Shown here: one piece after another, positions 10,300 to 22,060 of the stretch | How the letters are laid out: each line of letters begins with the position of its first letter | Position numbering within the stretch: the first letter of the stretch is position 1 | Source of the DNA: Blastomyces gilchristii SLH14081 | Taxonomy: Eukaryota; Ascomycota; Eurotiomycetes; Onygenales; Ajellomycetaceae | Reading direction: 5' to 3' | NCBI RefSeq assembly: GCF_000003855.2 | Contig: NW_003101663.1 | Coordinates: forward strand, 609,312-673,311 | DNA length: 64,000 nucleotides | Translations under genes and position numbers: made by a program | Notes under the pieces: model-generated | Told to the model about the DNA's origin: nothing | Database searches by the model: none | What the model saw: only the letters and a program-made list of their open reading frames with translations

Positions 10300-11480
10300 G
10301 TTTCTCAGAGTATTTCTTTTAACAGTCAGTCTGAATATGATCAATCTTTTAATAATAATAGCAGATTCTCACATCATTATCTCTATATTCAGATTTGAAT
10401 TCAGTGTTCTTGTTCTTATCATTATCTTTCTTATTCTTATCTTGAGTGTTATTTGCAGGATTTTTCATGAATTCAGTACTACTATTTTCTACAGTAGAAA
10501 GTTATAGAAGTATATTATAGTATAATCTTATAAAGTCTTTTTCTAAAGATCTTGAATTATTCTTATCAATCTGATTCATTCTATTCTTTATAAAGAATGT
10601 TCAATCTCTATTAACTTTTATTAGTAATCTATTAAAAAACATAATATCTTTAATCTTATATCTCAGATGAATATAATCAGTTCTGATAATAATTAATTAT
10701 TTAATAAAAGCTCTGTCAGATTCTTTACTTTTAAAGATTATTTTAATAAGCTCTTTAAACAAATGAGTTCTATATATAGTAGATCTTTCAGAAAAGTTAT
10801 TCTCTATAATAGTTTATAGAGTATAAGCTGATAATTTAAACTTCTTAAGTATAGTGAAATGAGTTTTAATCTGTAAGATAATTGTAAATCATATATAATT
10901 ATATAATTAAAAATTATATTCTTTTCAGAAATATTATATATTTATAGTAATATTCTTATTAAGATTATTATCTTTAAGAATATTATCAGTTTTAGACTAC
11001 TTTACAGTTAAAAGAATTTTCTCTCTTTATATTAAGTAGTTAATAAATTCAGTGAGAACTATTAATCTTTTAATAAGTTTTACTTAACTTCTAAATTCTT
11101 TAAGAACTTTTATTATAATAAATATCTTCTCTTTTTATTAAAGATATTTTATTAGATCTACTTCTATTTTATTATCTATAGAGTTATCTCTACTAATCTT
11201 TATTTACTTAATCTTATACTGAAGTCTTGTAATTTCTAGTCTTATATAAGTCTTCTCACTTACTAAGCTATTATTATTTCAGTTATTTAAGTCTCTTATA
11301 TTATCTGATATCTCACTGATATCTTTAATTAAATCTTTATATTTATTAAACTTATCAGACTGTTTCTCTGTGATAGTTTTATCTGACTTAAACATCTCAG
11401 AAGCTGTCTTCTGATTTATTATTAATATTAACAGTAATCTGTGATCTTATGTTTACTACTCTGACATTTTCTTATTTCTT
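10300..11480 (-). pseudogene. Copia F gag with zinc knuckle
   Basis: The minus strand between 11480 and 10400 encodes a charged, Lys/Asn-rich product with many stops. At 10363-10322 it shows a zinc knuckle with one damaged ligand, CYYYxKIDHIQTDC (family CxxCxxxGHxxxxC), followed by KKYSEKHSLN. The second Cys is Tyr, a TGT-to-TAT change. This is the nucleocapsid end of a copia Gag. The plus-strand frame over the same DNA is an antisense artefact. Confidence 0.7.
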
Positions 11481-11657
11481 TATCTTGAAGACATGTATTC
11501 TTTTATTAAGTCAGATATTCTCTCAGATCTTAGATTAATCTAATTAATTAATAAATTATCTAGACACACTTGTAATAATGTGTGAAGATGTCAATTTAGC
11601 ATGTTATTGCAGTTATTCATTGCTTGTGAAGAGCTTCATAATCTCTTGAAGAATAAT

Positions 11658-11760
11658 GTTGTTGTGTTGTAATGATTACTACACCTACCCTAGTCACGTG
11701 CCACCCCAACCTATTCATTTAGGTAACTCGCGTAGTTAGATTACAACACAACACAACAAC
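11658..11760. mobile_element. Small MITE-like inverted-repeat element
   Basis: The left end GTTGTTGTGTTGTAAT (11658-11673) pairs with the right end ATTACAACAC...CAACAAC (11740-11760); the right arm has one extra GTTGT unit. The 103-bp unit has a GC-richer centre and no coding potential. No target duplication was recognised, so the superfamily is unknown. It marks the border between the AT-rich copia remnant and the gene island. Confidence 0.55.
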
Positions 11761-12336
11761 GTTATCCTCCAAGATCAATCGCCTGGTTTTGTCTGTATTT
11801 ACGTACACCTCCTCTTCCAAGGTCGGCCAATTCCCACCCGCTATTCAAGGTGGGGGGAGATCACATGTCAAAACTATTTCAGTTTATAGTCTACCAATAT
11901 CTAGGAAGAGTGAAGAAGATCATAACATAAGACAACAAGAGTGAAAATGAAGGGTCCCTGAAGCAAGGGAAAATATGTAAATCGCAGCCGGAAGCGCCAT
12001 GCTGGACCATGTTTCCCGCGTGACATCTTAGGAGCAACGGGCTGGACAAGATGGGGGAAATTAAATAAGAACATCAGTAAGCCTTTTTACGATTACACAA
12101 AGAAGTTTGTTCCCTTTTCGGTTCAGTCACATGACATGTGGCAACTTGGCGCTCAGCCGGGAACAACCTAATTCCGGACATGACGCCTGGATGACGAGTT
12201 TGCGAAACGGCGCTTCACATTCAGCATCTCACCTTCTTCCACCGGGGAAGTAACGGGGGTCATTCATTATACAGCTCCAAATGTTTTGGCAACATCTGGA
12301 ACTTACCTGGCTATCTTCGGTTTCTTACCCGCCCTC
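11761..12336. other. Upstream intergenic region of the kinase-like pseudogene
   Basis: GC-normal, apparently single-copy DNA. I see no open frame with recognisable motifs and no RNA gene. A GGTGGGGGGA purine run lies near 11850. It probably holds the old promoter of the gene starting at 12337. Confidence 0.4.
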
Positions 12337-13186
12337 ATGCCTGGGCGCACCAGTCTGCCTCGCGGCCCAGAGGGTACCATCTACGAGGCGAGCGGATTCG
12401 ACGACGATTTAAGGATTGAGATTGATCCCACAAAGATCAAGTTTATCAAAGAGCTGAAAACATCAGAGGTGTCATCAATATTCCATGTGAACTATGATGG
12501 CATGCCCCGCGTTCTGAAAGTTGTAGGTGCCTTGGTTATCAGTGCATCTCAAACGCACCAGCTCTGACCCTGTCTAGTTCCACAATGATGAAGATGCTGG
12601 GTATGCTGATGATGAGGTCCGTGACTTGAATCGCGCTCGCTGCGAAATCCGGGCTTATTGCAGCCTCAAGTGATCTGGCATATGTGACAGGGGCTATGTG
12701 CCACAGTTTTATGGATACACACTATCCTTGCACCCAACTGCCCTTGTCCCTCATCTGGATGCCTTTCAACACGACGCTGGCCTCTCAAGTGCAATTTTGA
12801 TGGAATACCTGCTGAATCCTTTGATAATGAACTGCATCACTTATAGCAAAGAGCGAATGGCCAAGGCAGTCAAAGACATTCAACAGATACATTCAGCTTT
12901 GGTTGAGCACAATGACCCTTATCCCAAAAATATTATGATTGTTCCTGACGACCCGGAAAGAGTTGTGTGGATAGATTTTGATGTTGCAATCACTTACCCT
13001 GATAGCATCTACATTGAAGATAGGGAACATGGCTGGATTGAGATTGAAACTAGGCGGGTTGAGAGTGTTGAAGTGAAACTTGTTGGTGCCTCAGACAATG
13101 TTTGCTCCTTGTTTCCTTGCCACTGACAGATTTTACAGGCAGATGATCAGAAACAGGGTCTCCCCCCGAATACAAAATATTACTAG
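12337..13186 (+). pseudogene. Small protein-kinase-like protein, broken by one in-frame TGA
   Basis: Three exons: 12337-12522, 12578-13081 and 13139-13186, with introns of 55 bp (GTAGGT...CTAG) and 57 bp (GTTGGT...ACAG), both with a CTGAC-type branch site. They join in phase to about 245 codons ending GLPPNTKYY. Kinase landmarks in order: Lys in PRVLKV (about residue 61), Glu in RARCEIRAY, the catalytic loop HNDPYPKN (about 173-180, pattern HxDxxxxN) and WIDFD (about 193-197) in place of DFG. A TGA at 12671-12673 (about codon 94, probably an old CGA) interrupts exon 2, so this copy is dead unless the stop is read through. The start at 12337 is the first ATG in frame; an ATG at 12281 is in another frame. 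The family looks like short fungal kinase-like proteins; its substrate is unknown. Confidence 0.75.
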
Positions 13187-13515
13187 GATGACGGTTCGTC
13201 CACACACGCATACAGACCGACCCCAAGAGCATCACACCCTTCCGATAGTGAGGAACCAGGAAGTATGTATCTGTCTATTGGTCAAGTCTCACGAAGACCA
13301 AGCGATTCGTGTACCAAGCTATAAATTTTTCGCATCCCTCATCTCTACACTCTTTCCATTTCAATTGTACCTACCCAAACGATCGTAGACCCAGTAGTCG
13401 GAATAGTTTAGGGAGCCGTGGTATAACAAAAAATGAGAGCGAGAGAGGAGAGGCAGGAGCTCTGGAAATTTTTAACGCCCTAGCATGTCGCACAATATAC
13501 AACCTCTGTAGTGTT
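13187..13515. other. Intergenic region between two convergent pseudogenes
   Basis: This is the 3' flank of both genes, GC-normal. Short overlapping frames here have no recognisable motif. No terminator-like element was identified. Confidence 0.4.
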
Positions 13516-14290
13516 CTATAGAAGCTGCCAGTCATCATCCACTGCACCCAACATCCCGAGATACCAAAGTCCCATAAGAACGGTCAAACGCCCAGGCCCT
13601 CCTGCTTCCCATGGTATGGCCCGTGCTACCAACAGGTTGCCATTCGCATCGAGTCTCTTAATAGGGACCAATTCAGTATCAGTTAGGGCAAAGCCGTACC
13701 GCGCGTTGTGCTGTTTCATGTAGAAGTTGATCTGTGACAGAACCTGCAAATACTCCGTGCGATCTATCTGCGACTCCGCTGCTGCCCAGTCAGATCCCCA
13801 TTTCCATGACACCTTTAGGTCTCCTGGACAGCGATTTGGGGAGGAGTTGAGAGTACTGCCGGCTCGGAAAAAGGCGATATCAGGACGGAAGTTGTTGATA
13901 ATTTGAGCTGCATCACCTATGTCAACTGTGATGAGAGTAAGATGCAGATTGGCAAGCTGAGGTGCAAGATGCTGGAAACTGCTTCGCAGCGCACGGCGTA
14001 GTCAACTTTGAACATAGGTAGTGAAACGGACTGCGAACATCGGCTCAGTGTTTATAGGCTGTGGAGGAGAGTTCGGCATTGGTTCATTCTCAATTTGCAC
14101 TTGCTGAAGCAAGGTCCCATAAAGCTGCATAATATGGGCGTAGGTGAATTCAGACCATTGACCAAACGCTGTTGATCTGCCTCCAACTATATTGGTCATT
14201 TGTCGTGTTGGACGTTTTGTTAGTTTCTTCTGTAGGGAGCCCCGGCGGTGCCACCATCAAATAGTCCAGAAGTCTCTGAGTGTTGGCCAT
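13516..14290 (-). pseudogene. PD-(D/E)XK nuclease-like protein, broken by a TGA and a frameshift
   Basis: The likely start is the ATG at 14290-14288 (MANTQRLLDYLMVAPPGLP). This frame runs to about 14165, where a one-base shift moves into the frame holding AFGQWSEFTYAHIMQLYG. After FTTYVQS comes a TGA (an Arg position) near 14003, and the same frame continues to a stop at 13516. The core RPDIAFF, then about 16 residues, then GDLKVSW fits the PD...(D/E)xK signature of restriction-endonuclease-fold nucleases, followed by a helix EYLQVLSQINFYM and ARYGFALTD. It converges on the kinase-like gene 330 bp away. Such nuclease and kinase domains are known as partners in eukaryotic Crinkler-type proteins; linking the two here is inference. 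Confidence 0.65.
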
Positions 14291-14706
14291 TATCAATTCT
14301 GCTCTCTTAGAAATAATGACCATGGAAAGCGAAACGTCTCCATCTGTGGAATATCACAGCGCTTTATCAGCCCAGCCAATGCTGGAAGCGCCGTAATTAC
14401 CCCACCTACCTTGAGCTTCGCAAGATCCGTGCATAGCCCTCAGCGAATCGATAACACTGTCATCCCTGCACTGACATGGTATCTGGCATTTCCTCCGGCC
14501 AATGGAGTTGGGACACGTGGATTGTATTGCGGTGGGTATGCGGAACTTGTGGAAGGTGTAAAGCTTGTGTGATTGAAAGGTTGCTAGCTTGGTGTATACA
14601 GAAAACTTGACCTCGCTAAGTGCGCCACTTGACCTCGTTATGTAAGCTGACCTCGCAAATGTGGCCCGTGCCACTACCTGACCTCGCTCAATACATCTTT
14701 TCTTGT
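14291..14706. repeat. Upstream region of the nuclease-like gene with four TGACCTCG repeats
   Basis: TGACCTCG occurs at 14608, 14630, 14648 and 14679, spaced 22, 18 and 31 bp, the first two in a longer TTGACCTCG context. They lie in a GC-normal strip right before the AT-rich copia LTR. They could be subterminal repeats of a lost DNA transposon or binding sites. The rest of the strip has overlapping frames on both strands (14192-14572 plus, 14354-14719 minus) with no recognisable motif. Confidence 0.5.
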
Positions 14707-15402
14707 AATTTGAAACCACTCAATTATTTACCATCAATTCTACAATCAATTCAAAATCAATTTAAAATCAATTTAAAATCAATTTAATACTGAAATTATT
14801 CTTGAATTTAATAATAAAGTAAGTATTTATATAATTTACACTGAATTGATTATTAATTGATTTTCAATCAATTGTTAATTACTTAAATATATAGATTAAA
14901 TTTATTTTTATTACTATAATTAATTAATAATCAATTCTATAATTAATTCAAAATCAATTTAAAATCAATTTAAAATTAATTTAATACTGAAATTATTCTT
15001 GAATTTAATAATAAAGTAAGTATTTATATAATTTACACTGAATTGATTATTAATTGATTTTCAATCAATTATTAATTACTTAAATATATAGATTGAATTT
15101 ATTTTTATTACTATAATTAATTAATAATTAATTCAAAATCAATTCAAAATCAATTTAAAATTAATTTAAAATCAATTATTAAATATTTTTATCTTAATAT
15201 ATTTTAAAATTCTGTAAAATATCTCTTTATATTCTATATGAATTTATCTATTTATTTAATTAATTATGAATCAGTTATACATGCTTTTTAATTAATTAAT
15301 GAGCTGAATGAATGAATAAATGAGTGAATTGAAAGATTAAAAGTCAATTACTAACTGATTATTACTGTATTATATGAGATCAGAGTTATAATTATATAAT
15401 AA
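14707..15402 (-). repeat. Copia long terminal repeat D1, left part, with internal minisatellite
   Basis: Extremely AT-rich, built of TCAATTTAAAA-type short repeats inside a tandem unit of about 200 bp (14735-14935 and 14938-15125). The same DNA occurs at 39389-39893. It is cut at 15403-15407 by chromovirus B1 and resumes at 29899. Orientation is taken from D2, where the copia coding end and a purine tract adjoin the repeat. The left edge with the gene island is near 14707. Confidence 0.65.
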
Positions 15403-15407
15403 GATTA

Positions 15408-15665
15408 TGTAAGAAATCCCGCTTCTCGCGGATTCTTTACCTCTATTTCTATCTCTTGTGTAATCAATAGGGCTAGCAGCCCTTGACTACACACAACTAT
15501 ATAGACTGAAGTTTATAAATACTATTCATAACTCAGCTTAAATACTATTATATATTTAATCTCTATATTTTATCTTTCTATCATGAATACTTTTAGTAAT
15601 TAACAGTATATATCATATTAAGCTGCAAACATCTGAATAATTATCTGTGAGTACTTATTCTTACA
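15408..15665 (+). repeat. LTR1 of family B (5' LTR of B1)
   Basis: 258 bp, beginning TGTAAGAAATCCCGC and ending CTTATTCTTACA, hence TG...CA. It keeps the GC-rich 5' motif CCCGCTTCTCGCGG but has lost the GC content of its 3' end. Confidence 0.9.
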
Positions 15666-16881
15666 TTTCAAGCTCAGTCAGTCAGTAACTGTCTATTATA
15701 ACTGAAAGAACTAGAAACTTATATACTTCAATTTCTATAAACTCTACTGCAGACACTCAGAAGCAGTCACTTAAATCATGAATAATCTCTATAAAAGAAG
15801 TCTCAGAGAACTTATTAATTACTTACAGAATATTATTCTTTATATCTGTGACAGAGAAACTCTCTGAACTCATAAATAAATCAATCTCAGTGAAGAACAT
15901 TCTTGAGCATCTTCTATGAAATCAAGCTATTTTTCTATAAGAAATGCTTACTGTCTATAAACATTCTTAAACTGAGTCTTTAGATATAATCTTCAGAGAC
16001 ATCTATGAACTGAAAAGAAACTTTCTTAAGCTGTAACTACTTAAGATTACTTATCAAATTATAATCTATAAAAGCTTTTATAAGTTTGTATTTGAAATTG
16101 ACTCACAAGCTCAGCTGTGTAATATAAAAGATAAAGAAGCTGTTATTTATATAATAATAGATCTCTATTACACTGAAGCTAAGAACTGACTGAATTATCT
16201 AGAAAATGATTATAAGAGATCTCACTGATCTGTTCTTAAGATCTATCTAAAGAATAAGTTGAGAGACTCTGTAAACTGAATAAAGAACATCTGAGCTATA
16301 ATCATCAATATTAGAAAAAGAGGTAAGAAATCTGATAAAGACTACTCACAGTGCTTTATAAAATTATGATATGAATTGAGATCTGTGAAACAGGCTCTGA
16401 ACAAGATCTGATATGATATTATAAAGAGACTGAATAAAGATATATAGAATAAGCTTATTAAGTAAGACTCTAAGTTCTTGACTCTGAAGAAACTGATAAC
16501 TCTTATTCATTACTTACAGATCACTGTGAGAGTTATAGATCTGTAGAGAGTGAATCACTAACTAGCTCTGCAAGAGTCAGAATAACAGAGAACAGATTTG
16601 CTAGAAAAAGATAATAAAACACAGAGAGATTCATGTCTGACTGCTGAGTAAAGAGAGAGAGTTTTACAAGCTCTTATAAACAGAGTATATAATAGAGAGA
16701 CTAAGAAAAAGAAACTCTGCTTTATCTGTTCTAAATCAGAATATCTTCACACAAACTGTTCAGATAAATTAAAATAGAAATTTAAGAAGTTACAGACAGA
16801 GTCAGTAACAGTCTTCTTAAGAGTCTTGAAGCTGACATCTGAATCTATTACTTTCTTAATGAAAATACTTGCTTACAGAAA
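15666..16881 (+). pseudogene. B1 gag
   Basis: A degraded Gag frame starts just after the LTR. The nucleocapsid zinc knuckle is at 16718-16759 and reads CFICSKSEYLHTNC, with the pattern CxxCxxxxHxxxxC in which the His is Tyr. The homologous box in B2 (18203-18244) lost different ligands. Upstream is an Arg/Lys/Glu-rich region with many stops. The frame is interrupted by the B2 insertion soon after the knuckle. Confidence 0.75.
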
Positions 16882-16886
16882 GAGAT

Positions 16887-17144
16887 TGTAAGAAATCCCG
16901 CTCCTCGCGGATTCTTTATCTCTATTCCTATCTCTCATGTAATCAATAGGGCTAGCGGCCCTTGGCTACACACAACTATATAGACTGAAGTTTGTGAATA
17001 CTATTTATAACTCAGCTTGAATGCTATTATATATTTAATCTCTATATTTTATCTTTCTACTGTGAATACTTCTAGTAGTTAACAGTATATATCATGTCAA
17101 GCTGCAAACACCTGAATAATTGTCTGTAAGCACTTATTCTTATA
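16887..17144 (+). repeat. LTR2 of family B (5' LTR of B2)
   Basis: 258 bp, TGTAAGAAATCCCGC...TTCTTATA; the terminal CA has become TA by one transition. Its 5' end is GC-intact; its 3' end carries changes such as CGCC to TGTC and GCGAG to GTAAG relative to LTR3. Confidence 0.9.
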
Positions 17145-18345
17145 TTTCAAGCTCAGTTAGTCAGCAACTGCCTGTTATAACTGAAAGAACTAGAAACTTA
17201 TATACTTTAATCTCTGTAAATTCTACTGCAGACACTCAGAAGCAGCTATCTGAATCATGAATAATCTCTATAAAAGAAGTCTCAGAGAACTTATTAATTA
17301 CTCACAGAACATCATTCTCTATATCTGTAACAGAGAAATTCTTCAAACTCATGAATAAATCAATCTCAGTGAAGAATATTCTTGAGCATCTCTCACAGAA
17401 TTAAGCTATTTTTCTATGAGAAATGCTTACTGTCTGTAAACACTCTTGAACTGAGTTTCTAGACATAATCTTCAGAGATATCTATGAACTGAAAAGAAAC
17501 TTTCTTAAGCTGCAACTACTTAAGACTACTTATTAAATTACAATCTATAAAAGCTTTTACAAGTTTGTATTTGAAATTGACTCACAAGCTCAGCTGTGTA
17601 ATATAAAAGATGAAGAAGCTGTTATCTATATAATAACAGACCTCTATTACACTGAAGTTAAGAACTGGCTAAATTATCTAGAAAATAATTATAAGAGATC
17701 TCACTGATCTGTTCTTAAGACTTATCTAGAGAATAAGTTAAGAGACTTTATAAGTCAGACAGAGAACATCTGAGTCATAATCACTAATATTAGAAAAAGA
17801 GATAAGAAATCTGATGAAGACTACTTACAATATTTCATGAAATTATAATATGAATTAAGATCTGTGAAAACAGAGTTCTGAAATAAGATCTGAATAATAA
17901 TATTCATGAAGAGACTGAATAAAGATATACAGAATAAACTCATTGAGTAAGACTCTAAGTTCTTAGCTCTGAAGAAACTGATAACTCTCATTCATCACTT
18001 ATAAATCACTGTGAGAGTTACAGATCTGTGAAGAGCAGATCACTGATTAGCTCTGTAAGAGTCAGAATAACAGAGAACAGATTTATCAGAAAAAGATGAT
18101 AAAATATAGAGAGATTCACATCTGACTGCTGAGCAGAGAGAAAGAGTCTTATAAGCTTCTATAAATAGAGTGTATAATAGAGAGACTAAGAAAAAGAAAC
18201 TCTGCTTTATCTATTCTAAATCAGAACATCTTTATACAAACTATTTAAACAAATTAAAATAGAAATTTGAGAAGTCACAGACAGAGTCAGTAACAGTCTT
18301 CTTAAGAGTCTTAAAGCTGATACCTGAATCTGTTACTTCTCTGAT
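17145..18345 (+). pseudogene. B2 gag
   Basis: Homologous to B1 gag. The zinc knuckle at 18203-18244 reads CFIYSKSEHLYTNY; the His is kept but the second and last Cys are Tyr. The region just after LTR2 (TTTCAAGCTCAGTTAG) should contain the primer binding site, but I could not match it to a tRNA. Stops at Trp, Gln and Arg positions interrupt the frame. Confidence 0.75.
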
Positions 18346-21300
18346 GAAAATACTTACTCATAGAGAGAGATTATACTGCAGTACTGCTGCTCTATAAGTA
18401 TGAAAAGTATTAATGAACTCAGAATCTCAGGTTACTGTAATATCTCTAAAGCTCACAGAGTGAATAAGCTGAAAGATGAAGACTGAGAATCTGCTCTTAT
18501 AATAAGCAGAGTGCAAGAACTCAGATCTGAGAATTGAGAGACTTATAAGAGTTATTTTTAAATTGCAAGATCTCTCTGAAACCTGAAGAAGATTTATAGA
18601 AACTATGATTATCATGAATATCACAGATAACATGTACTTAAGACTTGTATGACTTCAAAGACATAATTCATATATAGCTGTTTATAAGTCAGGTTTATAC
18701 TTCTGATCAGTGTTGATAGACTCACTTATAAAGATAGAATCAGTTAATACTACAGAGTTAATTAGAGAAGACAAGCTCATCTATATAATAACTTTATAAG
18801 TGTCTGAGAATCTCACAGTTATGAAAACTAAGCTTCAGATATTAGAGAAATACTGAGATCTTACAGAGATATTCAGCTCAGCTAAAACAGCTGAGCTTCT
18901 TTCTCACTGTAAAAAGAATCTGATAATAGATTTAATAGAAGAGTAGAAACTCTTCTGAGAATTAATCTATAAGCTCTCTTATTATGAGACAGAGGTCTTA
19001 TAAACCTATGTGAAGAAGAATCTGAAGAATAACTTTATTCAATCTTCACAGATCTCTGTAGAAGCCTCTGTAATATTTATAAAGAAGAAGAATAAAGATC
19101 TGAGATTGTGTGTAGACTACTGTGATCTGAACTTCAAGATAATAAAGAGCTGTTATTCTCTGTCTCTGATTGAGAATATAATCAACTGTTTTATAAGAGC
19201 TATAATATTCACACAACTGAATGTGATTAATATATATACATAACTGTGAATACAGTCTGAGAATGAATGAAAGACTGTCTTTAAAACTGCACTGAAATTA
19301 TTTAAATATCTAGTGATGTCTTTTGATCTGACTAATATCTCTATAATATTTCAGTCTTTCATTAATAAAACACTTCATGTATATCTGAATATCTTTGTAA
19401 TAATATATCTGAATGATGTGATGATGTACTTTATAAAGAAGAAAGAACACACTGAGTATGTATAAAGTATATTAAAGATCTTAGATAAGGCAGAACTGTA
19501 TATTAAGTTTATAAAGTACAACTTCAGTGCTTATTGAATTAATTTTCTAAAATATGTAATCACTGCAGATAATATTCAGATGAAATCTTTATAAGTTAAG
19601 ACTATTCTATTATGACTGAAGTTAACTAGTATTCATGAGATTCAGATCTTTCTGAGCTTTGTGAATTTCTATAGATACTTTATCTTTGTATTCATGAGAA
19701 TCTTCTTAGCTCTTACAGACATACTGAAGAATGAAAATAAGAAGAAGTCATTCTATACATAGAGAATGAAAAGATTGTTAAGAAGAAAGAACTGTGAGAA
19801 CTTTCTTATCTCAGAAGCTTACAGAGTCTTTATAAGATTAAAACAGATATTTACAGATATAGTGATACTATTTCATTTTAATCTTTTACTCTTAATCAGA
19901 TTGAAGACAGATATCTTCTTCTTTATAATTTCAGAAATAGTCTCATAACTACAGTTAAATGAGAACTGAGTTTCAGTGATCTTTTTCTTATAAAAGATAT
20001 AATCTGTGAAGATTAACTATAACATTCATAATCAGAAGCTTCTTATAATAGTGAAATTCTTTCATTACTAATATTACTACTTTGAGAATCTTATAATAGT
20101 GATTACTATTAGAACTGATCATGATAGCTTATAATAGTTTACTTCAATCAAGAAACTCTCACAGTGATAGATTCACTAAGCTCAGAGACTGAGTGAATTC
20201 TGATTCAAGATAGAACATATCAAGAGAACTAAGAACTCAGTAGATAGATTCTCTCACAGATCAGACTATATTAAGAAGATCAGAATAATAGACACAGAGA
20301 GACTAGAGAAGACAGAAAAGCTTTATAAGATACTTAAACTAAGTGTTATAAAGAGATTGACTGAAGAGTCTCTCAATTCTTTATAAGAGAAGAAGAAGAA
20401 GAAAGAAAAGAAGTCTGTATAACTACTCTCTATAACACTGAGAGTTAACACTCTGAAGATTTCTATAAGAATTCTTGAAGAGAATATCTATAATCTGAAG
20501 AGTTTATAAGCTTTGAGAAGCACTGTGAAAGACCTGATATAAGAGAAAACAGAGTATAAGTCTTTATAAGATCTTCTATTCAGATTATCTAAACTATAAC
20601 TGAAGAATGAATATGCTCAGTATATTCAGAAACTGCTTACAGCAGAGATCAATTCTACAGAAATAAAGAATTAAAGAGACTTAAATAATCTCTTATAAAG
20701 AGAGAACTGAATTTATATATCTATGAATAAGTTTCTATACATAGAACTTATTAAAAGATATTATAACTCTTCTTTAGTAAGTCATTTTATAGATACTAGA
20801 ACTTATAAGTTACTTATAAAAAAATACTTCTGATCAAAGATATGAGAACTTATGAAGAAGATAGTAAATTCTTATACTATTTATCAGAGTTTATAAGTAG
20901 TGTGATTCAGATTATATAAAGAACTTACTTCTCTACTTATCTCATAAGAATCTTGAGAATAGCTAGAAATGAATACTCTTATAAGTCTCTCTAAAAGTAA
21001 GAACATATATAATACCTGCTTTGACAGTGTACTGATGATAGTGAATCACTTTATCAAGATAACACACTTTATATTCACTTATAAGAACTTGAAGTTAAAG
21101 AATTTAACTCATATCTTTATCTGCAATGTGATCTGATTATATAAGTTATCTATAAATATTATCTCAGATAGAGAATTAATCTTCATAGAAGAGTTCTGAT
21201 CTGATCTGATAACTATATTAAAAATCTTATGAGATCTAAGCATAACTTTTCATCAATAGATAGATGATCAGATAGAATATCTAATGAGTATATTAAAACA

Positions 21301-22060
21301 GTATCTGTGATACTTTGTTAATTATAATCAGAATAACTGAGTACATTGATTATCACTTACAGAGTTTATATACAATAACTCAAAGCATGTCAGCACAGAT
21401 AAAACTCTCTTTAAGATACTTACTAAGACTTATCTGTGAATAATCTTGATAAATCTGTGAGAGTATACTATAAAGTGTAATAATATCTGTGAACAGGCTG
21501 AGAGAATTCAGAATATCTGAGAGAAAGTCTGTAAATTCTTGAGAAAGGCTCAAGAGTATTAAAAGAGATACTATGACTTCAAGTATATTATAAAGAGTTT
21601 TAAGAAAGATAATAGAGTCTGACTAAGTTTAGAAAACATTATTATATAAAGATTTAGTAAGAAGCTGAATCTCTTATAAACAGAGTCTTATAAGATTATA
21701 AAGAAAGTTAGCTTATAGTTCTATAGATTAGAACTGTTATCTGAGTTATAAATATATAATGTTTTTCATGTCTCTTTACTTTATAAATATAAGAAATTCT
21801 TAGAAGAGAATTCTGTGACTCATCACTCTATTTATAAAGTATTAGAGAGTGAAAGAGAATATCAGATTAAAGAAATTATTAACTTAGAGAAGTGAGATTA
21901 TAAGCTCTGATTCAAGATTCAGTGATAAGAGTATTCTGATAAGATGAATAAGTTCACTTGAGAATTATTCAGACAGATAAGATATCTGTAGAAGCTAAGA
22001 CATGACTTTTATACTATAAATTCTGATAAGTCAGAATAATGTGATCTTTGCTAAGAACCT
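18346..22060 (+). pseudogene. B2 pol: protease, RT, RNase H, integrase, chromodomain
   Basis: Domains in order: the protease region (about 18560-18960) is poorly readable; RT has VIFIKKKNKDLRLCVDYCDLN at 19073-19135 and the active site YLND at 19406-19417, where YLDD is needed; RNase H is about 19760-20110; the integrase zinc-binding segment is about 20755-20900 and the core near 21010-21360 (MIVNHFIKITHFI, ISDRELIF, SLTEFIYNNS); the chromodomain is about 21815-21970 (EREYQIKEIINLEK, then FKI, EYSDKMNKF with stops at Trp positions). FHVSLLYKYKKF precedes it, as in other Gypsy integrases. Many TGA, TAG and TAA codons mean no product is expected. Confidence 0.82.

Larger units (their letters stand above)
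6986..11530 (-). mobile_element. Ty1/copia element F, partial, split by a LINE and cut by A1
   Basis: Minus-strand copia order is clear: Gag with zinc knuckle, protease and pre-integrase region, integrase, then the start of reverse transcriptase, where Gypsy A1 interrupts it. A 1190-bp LINE fragment sits inside at 7560-8749; removing it joins the integrase end (DVIFNE at about 8765) to the next segment in frame. The rest of reverse transcriptase and RNase H is not in the window. The LTR at the 11.5 kb end could not be defined. Confidence 0.85.

Noticed and set aside
14192..14719. Two overlapping frames of about 125 codons on opposite strands
   Set aside because: No recognisable motif on either strand, and the region overlaps the start of the nuclease-like gene and a repeat cluster.
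14707..15402. Origin or centromere satellite in the AT-rich repeats
   Set aside because: The same block sits at a copia coding end with a purine tract at 39389-40140, so it is an LTR.
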